Origin: Chalara sp. BL73
Lineage: Eukaryota; Ascomycota; Leotiomycetes; Helotiales
Length of the DNA stretch: 64,000 bases
Reading direction: 5' to 3'
Assembly (NCBI GenBank): GCA_918026815.1
Contig: CAKJVC010000010.1
Coordinates: 1,366,501-1,430,500 of the forward strand
The notes under the pieces are model-generated. The model saw nothing but the letters and a program-made list of their open reading frames with translations. It did no database searches and was not told where the DNA came from. Position 1 is the stretch's first letter. Each line of letters opens with the position of its first letter. The translations under genes and the position numbers were made by a program. This document shows positions 32,881-43,804 of this stretch, piece by piece.

Positions 32881-33859
32881 TATGCCTTGCCAAGTAGCTA
32901 CTTACGGTTTCACTATCTCGCGCACCTGCACGTTTGCTGATATCCGTCAGGTTAAAGGACAGCGACAGGGCTTGGTTATATAGGCTATGATACGAGGTTC
33001 ATCGAATCCGGCACTTCTTCCTAGGTCATCAAGATACAGCAGCCGCTCACGCGCGTATAGATCCTCGCCAGCAGAGATTTTGTAAAATGCATTGAGAGTC
33101 AATATCAGCCCCGGTCGGCGGTAAAAGCTGTAGCCGAGCCTCGAAAAGGGGTTCATGTGATCAAATGGTCTGGGAAAGGATATTAATTTTGGCTGTGCGG
33201 ACTATGTTTTGCTTGGGTAGTGTTGCTTGCACGCCGGTACGCTTGAGCCGCTGAGAAGGGATATTGATAGCTGCCTGGATGCGCGAGAAGTCGTGATGAT
33301 CGGCCGTCCACCGAAGGCGCAGCTCCAATTATCTGTGAGACCGCGAGGAGGCCTGCTGATCCAGTCTCTCCGCATCCTTTCGATTTCGAGCGGTGGAGAG
33401 CAAGGCTGGCACCGGTCACGTCTTCAACGACCTGCCAGCTTACTAAAGGGCGATTAGACTTACCGTTTCACCAGACGTCCTATCGTGGTCTTCCCATGGC
33501 CACCATCCGTTCTGCTTATCGACGCTGCTTAGGTGGAGCGAGGAGAAAAGAATAGGAGATCAAATGCATGGGCGAAATACCACAGAAGAAAATGGAGAGG
33601 TTGCCACAGGAGGCAGACGTGAGGCGCAAAGTCTTTATCGAGAGCGATTAATGTATTATGCAATAAGTCGCGCGTTAATTGGCATCCCTGGTACTGCACA
33701 GTATTCCCCAGGCCCCTTCGTAGCCCCCAAAAAGGGGCCTCAAAATGCTGATTGATGACCAGGCCTTGTCTGCTCCTCCTTTCCTAATCCTAAACTGTAT
33801 GTCGCTCTATAATATGCATTTATCATCCCACTATACATTATATTTCTATTGTGGAACGC
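32881..33859. other. Intergenic, unrecognised
   Basis: Overlapping short frames on both strands (32947..33156 -, 33183..33419 -, 33227..33457 +) with no family signature. I see no repeat. Confidence 0.4.
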
Positions 33860-35135
33860 TCATTCAGACTTCGAAAAGAAGTATATTCCAGTCCCTTCAC
33901 CCATGTCCTCCACGAATCGACAATTTCGATAATTCTTCCAGAAAGCCCACAGATACGGCGTTTTAAAATCGCTCTGGTAATGGGTTCCCATCACACCTCG
34001 AATGGCCTGTGAAGCTTCGGCAGCATAATAAAACGGAATTCTCGAGCTGTGGTGATGCAATACATGCGTCTCAATAGCGCCATGGAAGATATGTCTACCG
34101 ATGAACCCGAAGTCCCGATCAACAGTTGACGCTGCTCCTCTGAGGAACGACCAAGTCTTTGATGGGTAGTATGGGATTGAAAAATCAGTGTGTTGAAGGA
34201 AAGTAATTGTAACTGTCTCATGTCAGCATCAAATCACACATTTTTCGACTTGGGCTCTAAGACTCACGAATCCAGTGATTAGTCCAGAGCCACGGCCCTC
34301 CATAAAACAAAAACACATTCCATCTTCCAAATACCCTCGTACACACCAACAGAACTATGACCATCACCGTAATCCCCATATCTGAAATTAGAATCTCCCT
34401 CCTATTGGCTGGTTTGAAATTCGGTCCATCCCCGCCGAAATAAAAATGACTCCGCTTCCACCAAGGCGTAGCAGCCATCCTCTTTAACGCGAAATTATTG
34501 ATCAAGAGGTAAATAGGCCAGGCAACCAATTGATGGCCAAACAACGTGAGCAAAGCGACGATGGGAGTGTCCTCCACCATCTCCCACATTTTGATTGCCC
34601 GGCCCTCTCCTCTCCCGCTCCGTTTTTGATCCCAGTCGGCCTTAGTATCTGGAACGAATGCAATATCTCGCTCGAGGTTGTTGGTCGCTTTGTGATGCTG
34701 GGAGTGCGTTATTCTCCACGAATAATAGGGCACCAGGAGAAATGAATGCATGAGGAGACCCATGGTGTTATTCACAGATTTGTATTTGCTCAACGCGCCA
34801 TGTCCGCATTCATGGGCCAACTCCCACATTCCGGTGAAGACGAGACCCTGGAAGAAGGAGTAGAGAGCCCAAGTGAGGACCCGAACAGGCGAGTTTTCGA
34901 TGCGGGGGATATAGGTTGCAATGCACATGAGGATGAGGATGAAGCTGATATCTCGCAACACGTAGGCCATGGAGAGGAAAGTGTGAGGCTGGAAGCAGTG
35001 CGGAGGAATTGCATCGTGAATATCTTTTATAGTGTACTCTGGTGGCGTAAAAATCTTCTCCGTCTTTATCAAAGGAATTCGCTTTTTTTCATCGTCATCA
35101 ATTCCAGGACCAGGATATGGAGAAGCTCGTCGCAT
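33860..35135 (-). CDS. Delta-12 fatty acid desaturase, 406 residues
   Basis: ER membrane enzyme converting oleic to linoleic acid. Exon 1 is 35135..34268, the intron 34267..34213 (GTGAGT...ACAG, 55 nt), exon 2 34212..33860; the total is 407 codons with the stop. All three histidine boxes are present: HECGH (108-112), HSQHH (144-148) and HVLHH (339-343). Supporting motifs are WELAHECGHGALSKY, WRITHSQHHKATNN, FLQHTDFSIPYY and the C-terminal FWKNYRNCRFVEDMGEG. It is shorter at the N-terminus than many fungal Delta-12 enzymes, but nothing catalytic is missing. Omega-3 desaturases share the boxes, so regiospecificity is inferred. Confidence 0.88.
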
Positions 35136-35682
35136 CTTGGATTATCAAGTCGCTTCCTCTGTTCCCACCGAAGGAGAAATATATTGATTGGTATTTTAAT
35201 AGAGCAGTTTGGACGCAATAAGTAACCTGTCTGGCCTCATTTACTCAAATGCCAGGGCTCAAGTTTCACGCTAAGCAGATTCTAGCAGGGATGCGACCCA
35301 CCCCTAGCAGTAAAATCCCGAACCACTTCTACTTCGCACACGGTCAAAATAACCTACCTTCATTTCCGTGCGGCGTACTGGCGACCTTGCCTAAGAAAGC
35401 AAGAATTATCGTACACTTGCAAGATGATTTCGACGCTTTACAGAAATTTTGAAATGGCGCACAGGCATGAAAGGCGGGTTATTTCGGCCTGGACGAAAGC
35501 ATGAGGCCCTGGGTCGGGACGGCGGTTCACAGCGGTAAGCCTTAGGGGCGGTTTCCAGCCACAAGTACCCACCCAGCGGTGTAGGAAAAGCATGGCTGGG
35601 GTACGTCATCATCAAACAAATTCCACTATGGTGCGAGAATTCATACGAGGGCTGAAATATTACTCTCGAACTTTTATTTAAA
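35136..35682. other. Upstream region of the desaturase; no gene
   Basis: No supported gene. The left part should hold the desaturase promoter. The right part (about 35450-35680) borders the Tc1 fragment and is probably the 3' end of that dead element. Confidence 0.4.
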
Positions 35683-35799
35683 TCACCGCAACTCGCCCTT
35701 AATGCGCTCTCCATCTGAATTGACTAGGTCCTGGCATTTTCTAGGCATCTCTGCGATGCGCACGAAAATTTCTTCTATCGTGATTTTATCCCACTCTTC
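35683..35799 (-). pseudogene. Tc1/mariner transposase C-terminal fragment
   Basis: Reads LEEWDKITIEEIFVRIAEMP, RKCQDLVNSDGERIKGELR, stop. This is the standard end of fungal Tc1-like transposases (compare ITMSEIRDRILEMP in the element at 62179). It is cut off upstream at 35800, where a family-A LTR begins, so the LTR probably inserted into it. Only the C-terminus remains. Confidence 0.75.
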
Positions 35800-35804
35800 T
35801 AAGC

Positions 35805-35895
35805 GTCGGATGTGTATCACGTAGCAAAAGGCGTGGTGGTTGTAACTAGGCTCTTGCTGGTGTGATTATGGTTCCCTGATTCTTGATTCTAAGCT
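35805..35895 (+). mobile_element. Truncated family-A LTR fragment
   Basis: Starts within the family-A end (TCGGATG), carries the GTATCACGTAGCAAAAGGCG block and the CTTGCTGGTGTGATTATGG segment, then breaks off at CTAAGCTG into a microsatellite. One hairpin arm is mutated here (GCGTGGT against ACTAGGC), unlike in the fuller copies. Confidence 0.75.
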
Positions 35896-35896
35896 G

Positions 35897-35926
35897 TTAT
35901 TATTATTATTGATTGATTGATTGATT
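35897..35926 (+). repeat. (TTA)n(TTGA)n microsatellite
   Basis: Four to five TTA units run directly into four GATT units. The array sits at the break of the family-A fragment. Confidence 0.85.
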
Positions 35927-35955
35927 GCTTGATTCTATTTTACGTCTGTCCAAGG

Positions 35956-35972
35956 CCCGTGCGAAGCACGGG
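35956..35972. other. Perfect GC-rich hairpin
   Basis: CCCGTGC-GAA-GCACGGG: a 7-bp stem with a triloop, extended on both sides by GG/CC pairing with one bulged G. It stands alone in AT-rich DNA. Function unknown. Confidence 0.5.
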
Positions 35973-36216
35973 GCCTACCCCGAATTCGAAGATATGACGC
36001 TGGGAGTAAACTCGCAGAAACCGGAGTCTACAAGCCTTGTATGTACAAAGATGTTTTGCGTTTTCCTTAACCGCAAGTGTTGGTCTGGCAGGTGTTTAAA
36101 CTGAAGTTACACAATGAGCTTTCTTCTATGCTCTAACCCTTCTGCTCCCCGCGGCTCTTGCAGCGTTATTATGAATAGTTAAAAGAAAAGTGTATGTAAG
36201 TGTCGGTTGCCTACAG

Positions 36217-36615
36217 TGTTGGAATGCCTATCACGTAGCAAAAGGCGTAGTAGCTATTGACTACGCTCGTGCTGGTGTGGTTGTGGTTCTGGTTGATTCT
36301 TGATTGTTCCTAAGCTACGTGTCGCGAAGAGGTTGTAGGTTGTTGAGCAGGTTAGGTCTAAGGACCATACCTAAAGTCTATTGTAGGCACCTGTAGGCAC
36401 CAGTAGGCACCTGTAGGCATCAGTGTGTTGACATGTGGGTATCACACCTCTATAAGTAGAGGGATTCTCTCCTGTAGTTTAGGTTCTATAACCTTCAGCA
36501 ATTGATACTTGTTTGCCCTATACTCTCTGAAGGCCACGTGACTTTCTCTAATTTGAACATAGGTCCCGAAAGGGACCCACAACTCTTCACGTGACTAGTT
36601 ACATGCGTTCCAACA
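36217..36615 (+). mobile_element. Solo LTR, family A, split by a nested family-B LTR
   Basis: The outer element begins TGTTGGAATGCC and ends GCGTTCCAACA. Removing the inner element (36341..36559) and one copy of its target duplication leaves about 175 bp, the same size as the other family-A copies. Hairpin arms GCGTAGT/ACTACGC sit at 36245..36266. I see no clear outer target duplication (tacag/gtaag). Confidence 0.8.
36341..36559 (+). mobile_element. Solo LTR, family B, copy 1, nested, TSD TAGGT
   Basis: 219 bp starting TGTTGAGCAGG and ending TTTGAACA, flanked on both sides by TAGGT (36336-36340 and 36560-36564). Inside are four units of the 10-bp repeat GTAGGCACCT (36383-36422) and a TATA-like TATAAGTAGAGG followed by a probable transcription start region. 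The second copy, of identical length, is at 62585. Confidence 0.9.
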
Positions 36616-37050
36616 GTAAGCAACAAAAGAGATAAACTAACTGGCTAGTTTTGCGGTACGGGCATATGTCCTCGTAAAAGTGGTTTTTGCACTCCTATTC
36701 CGTTAAGATAATAATGCCTTCGCTCGTGCCGGGTAGTTGTGGTACAAAAGTGGAAAGGGGCTCTAGAGGGCAGTTAGTGCGTTTTTTTGAGTAATTCTGC
36801 AAAGAAAAGAGTGGAATCGAGACTTTGAGACGCCGCTAGAGCAATATAGTTTCGCTTTGGTGTGGTTAAACTTGTTCGGAATTGGCTTACGTAAGTATGC
36901 CAAGGAGCCAGTGCACCCCCCAATTGCAGATAATATCATCACCTGGCAACGCTCCTACAAGCCTGCAGATTCCATCGCCGTGGCATCTTCACAGAACCTC
37001 CATTTGACTCCCCGCCCAATAGATCCTATTTCTGACAAAACTTTTCGCGG
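36616..37050. other. Intergenic, nothing recognised
   Basis: 435 bp between two LTR-type repeats, with no coding signal seen. Confidence 0.45.
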
Positions 37051-37216
37051 TGTCACGTCCCGTGCTCTGGATCACACGTGACCTGTCTTAGCCGAGCTCT
37101 CTGAGCCCCTCGTGTATGTATAGCCTGCTCTCCTCGAGCTCCTCTTCCTTCTTTAGCTTTAGATTCTCTCATATGATACCACCGTTGCCCACTGTATCCG
37201 CAGGTGTGCTGTAACA
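37051..37216 (+). mobile_element. LTR-like dispersed repeat, family C, copy 2
   Basis: 166 bp from TGTCACG to GTAACA, matching 15994..16167 over its length with scattered substitutions and small indels. No flanking duplication was found (cgcgg/ggcag). Confidence 0.65.
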
Positions 37217-37550
37217 GGCAGGAGGAATTGAGCCTTAATTCTCAGGCTCTGATTGGTTTAACCCGTGATGAATGGGTTGGCCGAGAGAAACACGTGATTA
37301 TTTTATATAAATAGGGTAGCTTAAAACGCACTAGTGCTGAGCCAATGCTTTTGCCAAGGCACTAATGACGCCCGTTTCAATCGTACCCCCCTTCAATGTG
37401 GCAAAGTGGCTTGCAAAATCTAAGGTTTTGTCGCTCTCAAAACAACGAGGCGGCTTGGTTGGGCAATGCAGCGTACCTAGTACAGTAGTTGATCTGCCTC
37501 TTCCGCTGTATCAAAGGGTGGCTCCAGGCTCTACTGTACCAATAATCCCG

Positions 37551-37650
37551 CCCAGGCTGGTTCTGCGCTGCCCAGACTGATTCTGCTTCTGCCCAGACTG
37601 ATTCTGCTTCTGCCCAGACTGGTTCTGCTTCTGCCCAGACTTGCCCAGGC
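37551..37650 (+). repeat. 21-bp minisatellite
   Basis: About four units of CCCAGACTGATTCTGCTTCTG plus degenerate end units (CCCAGGCTGG, CCCAGGCTTCG). The reverse strand would encode repeated VWAEAES, but that frame has no other sign of being a gene. It lies about 180 bp upstream of the phosphate permease start. Confidence 0.85.
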
Positions 37651-37826
37651 TTCGTCAAACCCACGTGGGTGAGTGCTGTGTTCTGTCTCGTCAAGGGCAC
37701 ATTGGGTCAAGCATTTCTTTCCCTATTCTCAATATTGGTCAACGTACGCTCACAAGCCTATAAACAATGCTCGCCCTCGATCCCTCGACAAGATTATTCT
37801 GCCTAAAGAGAAAATAAGCCGCAACG

Positions 37827-40070
37827 ATGGTGATGTCCGAATTTACCTACGTTTTTGCCTTTGGCACAATGTTTGCGCTTCTTGAAGCGTTCAACAATGG
37901 TGCAAGTACGTCCTACGTCATCTACTCAGTGCTATGCATGACCTGACCTTGATACAGATGATGTGGCTAACGCTTGGGCTACCTCGGTGTCCTCTCGCTC
38001 CGTCACATATCGACAAGCCATGGTTCTGTGTTTGGTCTTCGAGATGACGGGTGCATTGGCAGTGGGTGCTCGAACAGCCTCCACAATTAAGAACGGCATG
38101 TTAGTCAAATCATAAGAAATTGCCGAGAGCATGTTGGCTAACAGCAAAAGTATTCCCATTGCCGCATTCAATGGCAACGCTGGTGTGCAGTTGCTGGCTT
38201 TTGCGTGCGCCTCCGCAGGCGCGGCTATCTGGGTTATGTGGTGTACACGCAACTCTGCCCACGTTTCGTCGACATACTCGTTGGTCTCATCCATCGCTGG
38301 TGTGGGCGTGGCCGCTGTAGGGGCCAGCAATGTCGAATGGGGTTGGAGTGGCGGATCCGGGCTTGGTGCAATCTTTGCTGGCCTATGCATGGCCCCCTGC
38401 ATATCTGGATTCTTTGGAGCAGCCATTTTCATGCTCATTAAGATGGCTAGTGACCTTGGATTACTCTCGCCGGGTGCTGTTTGCTAACACCGTTTAGGTC
38501 GTTCACGTTCGGAAAGACCCGCTCAAGTGGGCGGTCTTTACTTCGCCCGGCTTCTTCTTGATTGCCGGCACCGTTTGCACGCTGTCTATCGTCTATAAAG
38601 GTTCCCCAAATCTTGGTCTCGACAAGCGTCCCGCCTGGTTCATCGCCAGTGTTACTCTCGGCGTTGGATTCGGGCTGTTCATCCTATCGGGCCTTTTTTT
38701 TGTCCCATACGTCCACTGCAAAGTCGTCAAGAAAGATTATACCCTCAAGCTCTGGGATATCTGGCAAGGCCCCGCGCTATTCACGCGGGAGCCGCCTGCT
38801 GACGCGTCAGAGGCTCGTGTCCCAAACTATGCCGTCATTCAGCATGGTGGCGACGATGACCAGGACACTGGAGAGCTGACAGCTCCAGATAAAGGGCAGA
38901 CAAAGGACCCAGAAGCTATTGAGAAATCGCCTTCTGGCAGTGATAACGACGTCCCAGCCGAAAAGAGCAAGCCCGCTACGAAATCACTTGCCCAGTTGGA
39001 AGATGCCGTTGCTATCGGGAACCCTCAAGCTCAGTATCGCTTGCTTCTCAAGCGGGCTGAGGCAAAGCACCATGCAGAGCTCCGACAGAAGAGAGGGCCT
39101 CTTGGCTGGGTAAGTTGCCTTTGCAACTCCTAGACGATACCTACTGACCATGCAACTCAGGCGATGCGCGTGCTTCACAACCACCCAATGGGTGCCGGCT
39201 CGATCTATGAGTTGCATAATCTAAAGGCACTTTGTATGCGCCTGCCTGCATATGTCGTCATCGCCTTCCTCTATGGTAAGTTTTCTCTGTCTGCACACAT
39301 TTGCTAGAGATATCGTATCAGGCAAGTTGACGACTTATAGGTCTTTATTATGATATTCATCGCGCCCAGGTCGGAATTCTTGGCACTCCTGAAGGCCGCC
39401 GCATGGACAGGGTATACTCTCACGTGAGTGCACAAAGAGTTCCTTACAATCTCGTTGCAGGTTTGCTGACCCCTTAGACAGGCCACAAAATATCCGAATG
39501 AAGTCGAATATCTCTATTCTTTCGTCCAGATCATTACAGCCTGCACAGCGTCGTTTGCTCACGGAGCAAACGACGTTGGAAATGCTGTCGGCGTCTGGGC
39601 TGGCATGTACGGCGCGTGGCGTACTGGAGAGACTGTAGCCTCCAAGGAAGAAGTTCCCCTTTGGCAAATTGCGGTGATGGCCCTCACCATTTGCACGGGC
39701 TTCATAACATACGGATACGTGAGCTACCCCGCCTCAATGCACTTCTTTTCAGGTCCGCTAACAGCAACCGCAGAACATCATGAAAGTGATGGGTAATAAG
39801 CTAACCTACCATTCGCCCTCGCGTGGGTCGTCGATGGAGATGGGCGCGGCGATTACGATCCTTATCTTCTCCCAGTACAAGCTGCCTGTATCAACGTCTA
39901 TGTGTATCACTGGTGCTACGGTCGGAGTCGGTTTGTGCAATGGTACGTTCAAGGCTGTGAACTGGCAGCGAGTAGGCTTGCTGTTCTTCTCATGGGTCAT
40001 GACTATTCCGATTGCGGGCCTGATTGGTGGTGGTCTTATGGGCCTTGCGTTGAATACCCCAGGTTATTGA
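37827..40070 (+). CDS. PHO4-type phosphate permease, 8 exons, 621 residues
   Basis: Plasma-membrane inorganic phosphate symporter of the PHO4/Pho89 family (PF01384). Exons: 37827-37905, 37958-38099, 38145-38445, 38498-39109, 39161-39275, 39341-39423, 39482-39718, 39774-40070; the sum is 622 codons including the stop. Both family signature repeats are intact: GANDVANAWATSVSSRSVTY near the N-terminus (across exons 1 and 2) and FAHGANDVGNAVGVWAGMY in exon 7. A long acidic/basic cytoplasmic loop follows KDYTLKLWDIWQGP. Intron 3 (38446-38497) uses a GC donor (GCTAGT) with a good branch site GCTAAC; the GT donor 4 nt downstream would break the frame. Expression is expected to respond to phosphate, but I did not establish a regulatory site. 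Confidence 0.87.
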
Positions 40071-40682
40071 TAGCGACAAAACTTCAACAGCTTCTTGTTT
40101 CTTTCGGAGGAATCGGGATTGCGATAGTGTCAGTCACAGCGCATCAGATCTCTTAGGTACAGCACTAGCAGACTAGTTATACGCATCAGGTGATAGAAGT
40201 ATGATGCTTGCTTGATAATTAGTTATATTTACATTATACTCCTGTGAACTATATATATTAATCTTTGCGCTCGAATTAAATCTTCCTTCTCACTTTATTT
40301 AGCACTATCCCTTTAACCGCCAATGTCGTTGAACCCCTTGTAGCGTAGTCATCAATATTTGGCCAATCAAACAGCTTAGATTTCTCAAAATACGTCCATT
40401 TCGGGCCATATAAATCGATTATCGAGCTAGATTCTCATGATACCACTTAAAACTGCTATTAGAATTACGAAGGAAGACCTGACATGTTTTGCAACCCCAC
40501 GTAGTCTCTCTGGCACGTTTAATCGGCCCAAAATTGCTAGATATTTCGCCCAAAACCTGACGTTTCGAGGTACTCTTTGTGTAACAAAAGGAGGGCTGCA
40601 GGAGGGATTGCAATATAACAGGTAATAACACGTGACTGGCGATGTAATTGTAATAGTGATGTATTGATATCAAAAGTATGCT
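40071..40682. other. Intergenic, nothing recognised
   Basis: 3' flank of the phosphate permease, AT-rich with no coding signal. It abuts the LINE fragment. Confidence 0.45.
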
Positions 40683-41009
40683 TCATTTCCTGTGCAGTTC
40701 CCACGCTAAGGCTCCTACGCGGCCCTGAATGTCGCTTCCGTCTGTGAACACCTGCATGTGGCTTTTGAGATCCGCCTTCCGCAACATATCATGCTCTCTC
40801 GTAGCGGTTTCTGCATCCGGCGCTATGCGTGTGTTCGGTGGTTCCCCACCAGGGTGGGCGGCGGTGACAGGGCATTGTTGTTCCATCTTGTTGTACGCTT
40901 CAATGCCGATATTGCTTACATCCTTGTTTGGAGTCTGTAACGGTGAAACTCGGCTAGTTTGGTATCTAGCCAGGCCCGGTTCTCGTAGTGCTCTGATTGT
41001 GTGAATCAA
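40683..41009 (-). pseudogene. LINE (non-LTR retrotransposon) RNase H fragment
   Basis: The frame reads EPPNTRIAPDAETATREHDM, then MQVFTDGSDIQGRVGALAW, stop. The TDGS block is the first catalytic Asp motif of the RNase H domain in fungal Tad/I-clade LINEs (usual form YTDGSGINGKVGAA), and the preceding A-x-x-A-x-x-x-H spacing also fits. RT and endonuclease parts are absent and the second position after TDGS is altered. Dead fragment. Confidence 0.65.
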
Positions 41010-41365
41010 CAGTGATGCGTTGCCCTTTGAATCATTGGCCGGAACCGTAGTAAATGGCCTTGGCTAGACCCACTAAACAGCCTTTATGTTGAGGCGTATC
41101 CCCATGTAAAGGTTATATAATGGAAAGTGGATAAGCTAAGTAGAGGTGGCGAGGAGTGAAGGGCAAAAGTGCGTTAGATTTTCTGGGGGCCGGCCCAAAT
41201 TCCGTCTCGTCGGACTTAAGCGGTGGTAACTGTGGTTCAGTCGCCTGAAAAGCATGAGAACCACCCACGAGCCTGAGCCTGTATCTTGCGAACTCGAAAC
41301 ATCTCAAACTTTGCTGAATTACTTCTCTCCAGCTTGGACATCTCTTCTAGCAATCTAATTACAAG

Positions 41366-42481
41366 ATGACTCGCGTCTTGCTCACTGGTGGCAGCGGCTT
41401 CATTGCTACTCACATCCTCGATGTCCTCCTCGATCGCGGGCAAGTGTCTTGACGTTTAATTTAAACAAGTAAAGCCCCGGATATTATTTTTATAGTCACT
41501 CTGTTGGGACCACTGTCCGCAGTCAAGACAAGGCAGATAAGATCAGGGAGGCGCACCCTGGCTTTAGCAAAGACAAGCTCGACTTCTCCATTGTCGGGGA
41601 TATTGCCGTCGAGGTTGCATTTGATGAGGCAGTCAAATCTGATCCACCGTTTGAAGCTGTTATTCACACTGCCAGCCCCTTCCACTTCAACGTTACAGAT
41701 ATACAGAAGCAGCTGCTCGATCCTGCCGTTATTGGCCCGACTGGTATCCTTAAGTCGATCAAAAAGAGCGCATCTAAGGTACAAAGGATCGCTATTACTT
41801 CGCCATTCGCCTCTATCCTTGATCCATTCAAGGGTAATTGGCCAGAGCACATATACTCCGAGGCCGACTGGAATCCCATGACGCGTGAGCAGGCTTTGAT
41901 GAACCCTGCCCTGGGTTATACAGGTATCTCAGTATTCCACCTTTACTTGCTCAAGGACCGAGCTAACAATTAGGAAACTACAGTAAGTAAGCTCTTCGCA
42001 GAGCGTGCGGCATGGGACTTTGTTGAGAAGGAGTGGACCTACTTCAGCCTTGCAACACTGGCCATTCGTCTTCGGCCCCATCATGCATGACCTTAAATCC
42101 CTCGATGCCCTTAACACTTCAAATACGCTTATTAGCGGGTTCGTCCTCGGCAAGTGTAAGGAAAGTATCCCACCGAATACCGCTTTCATTTGGATTGATG
42201 TCCGCGATCTTGCCCTTGGTCATGTCCTAGCCATGGAAAAGCCAGAGGCAGGCAGCAAGAGGTTCCTTTTCACAGCCGGACACTTCACGAACAAGGAGAT
42301 GGTAGAAATTATTAGGAAGAACTTCCCCGAGTACAACAACAGGCTGCTGGGTCTGCTGGACCAGGGTGGCGACTATCCAACCGAAGGCGTGTATAAGGTT
42401 GACAACAGTCAGACCAGGCAGGTTCTAGGTATTGATTTTACGCCACTCGAGAAGGCTATCGTGGACATGTCAACTCGCTGA
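41366..42481 (+). pseudogene. NAD(P)-dependent epimerase/reductase (DFR/Gre2-like), one frameshift
   Basis: Short-chain reductase of the extended SDR type. Exons are 41366-41439, 41496-41923 and 41984-42481. The Rossmann motif LLTGGSGFIATH is near the N-terminus and the catalytic pair appears as Y-T-V-S-K across intron 2. The family-typical FIWIDVRDLALGHVLAME and AGSKRFLFTAGHF follow. Intron 1 has the consensus GC donor GCAAGT. In exon 3 the frame changes by one base near 42052, between FSLAT and WPFVFGPI, so a full-length protein cannot be made from this sequence. Everything else is intact, so a recent mutation or sequencing error are both possible. Confidence 0.7.
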
Positions 42482-43038
42482 AGAATATCGGCGCATAAAG
42501 CGACTATGTCGGGAGTATCCACTGCTCATTATTTAAGTGGTCTACTTTTGAGTAGTTTTATAACAAGTTCTGTAGAGGCGTTCAGCATAGAGATTGGCAA
42601 ACCTATTCAGATCAAGCAGAGAGGTTACTTCAAATTGGTTATGGTGATGTTCAACGGATGCTCCTCTATTCTGAATTCTATAGCACTACAGGTAGCAGGA
42701 CCTGCTCTAGTGGCTGATGGCCGAGAAGCAAAAAAGATATAGGAATTCTTACATCAAAAGATAGTAGATTGCAAAGTAGCTCAGAAGTAAGGCAATGCAC
42801 TAGCTATCGTGGCTTCGCAATTGCTGGTAGGATAAGAGTTATCTCGTTAAATTCAATGACACTCCAGATACAGACAGACTTAACGAGGCAATTATGGCCG
42901 CTGTTATTGCTAGCCACGTTTTAGTCTTCCATGATATTTCCCACTCTCCTTCAATTGATTATGAAACAGACATTCGTGCTTAAAATGCCAAGGTCTCTGA
43001 CAGTGATACCTCTGCTTCCTACATGCTTAATTATATTA
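42482..43038. other. Intergenic, nothing recognised
   Basis: 557 bp between the convergently arranged reductase and DJ-1 relic, with no supported coding region. Confidence 0.45.
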
Positions 43039-43804
43039 TTATGCCTGACTAACCTGCAACAAAATGACACCAATTACTGCAGCGCTCGGTGGATTCTGTC
43101 CTGTCACTGGTTTGCCACCTCTGCCACTAACTACCACTCTTGGGCCAAATAAACCACCAGCCTTCTCATACTTAGCTCCGTGTTTTTTCAGTTCCGCCTC
43201 CAACAAGAAAGGCATATCTTTGGTGAACTGCATGGCATCCTCCACTACATCGAAGGGACCCGTCATCCTTTGGTTGGCCACAAGATATGTTCCGTCCAAT
43301 AACTTCACATTGACAAGGGCCGCATGGCTGTGACAAACTGCAGATACAATCTTTGACGCCTCGTAAAATTCCCGAATCAAAGAGCGCGAAATTTCATCTG
43401 TTGCGAGGTCGAACACCGCTAAACAGAAGCATTAGAAAATATCCCTCAAAGATCATGTCGTCTTGAGCGGAAGAAGAGGCATCAATGACAGCGAAAACAT
43501 TTCAAACTCATGTCCATGGCCCCCAACATAAAAAAGTTCAATAAATTCAGATGCTCTTCCGAGTAGAGATGAGAGCTTTTCGGTGTTCTTCCAGACGTCC
43601 TGTCTCTCTTTCAGAAATTTCTGGCATTCGATGTCTTGGTAGCTTCGATAGAACAAGGATCGAGAGACGCCTCTTCACCATCAGGCGAAGCAACAACAAT
43701 GTCGAAGTGAGGTGAAAGCTGGTTGTATGGGTGAACCAACTCTGGGAGGTACCAGCCGGTGGGTATGCCGCGGCTTGGAAGGATTGCTTGGGATGATAAG
43801 ACAA
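43039..43804 (-). pseudogene. DJ-1/PfpI (ThiJ, Hsp31-like) pseudogene
   Basis: Pieces in family order from 43800 down: GIPTGWYLPELVHPYNQLSP, HFDIVVASPDGEEASLDPCS, then one frame over DIECQKFLKERQDVWKNTEK, FYVGGHG, and after a gap FDLATDEISRSLIREFYEAS, KIVSAVCHSHAALVNVKL, GPRVVVSGRGGKPVTGQNP. The nucleophile-elbow Cys (AVCHS) and the GGHG block are kept. A one-base loss near 43640 and a non-restorable junction between GGHG and FDLATD mean it cannot be expressed whole. Relatives are glyoxalase/chaperone-type proteins. Confidence 0.75.

Noticed and set aside
37437..37700. Repeat protein VWAEAES on the reverse strand
   Set aside because: Entirely produced by the 21-bp minisatellite; no other coding evidence.
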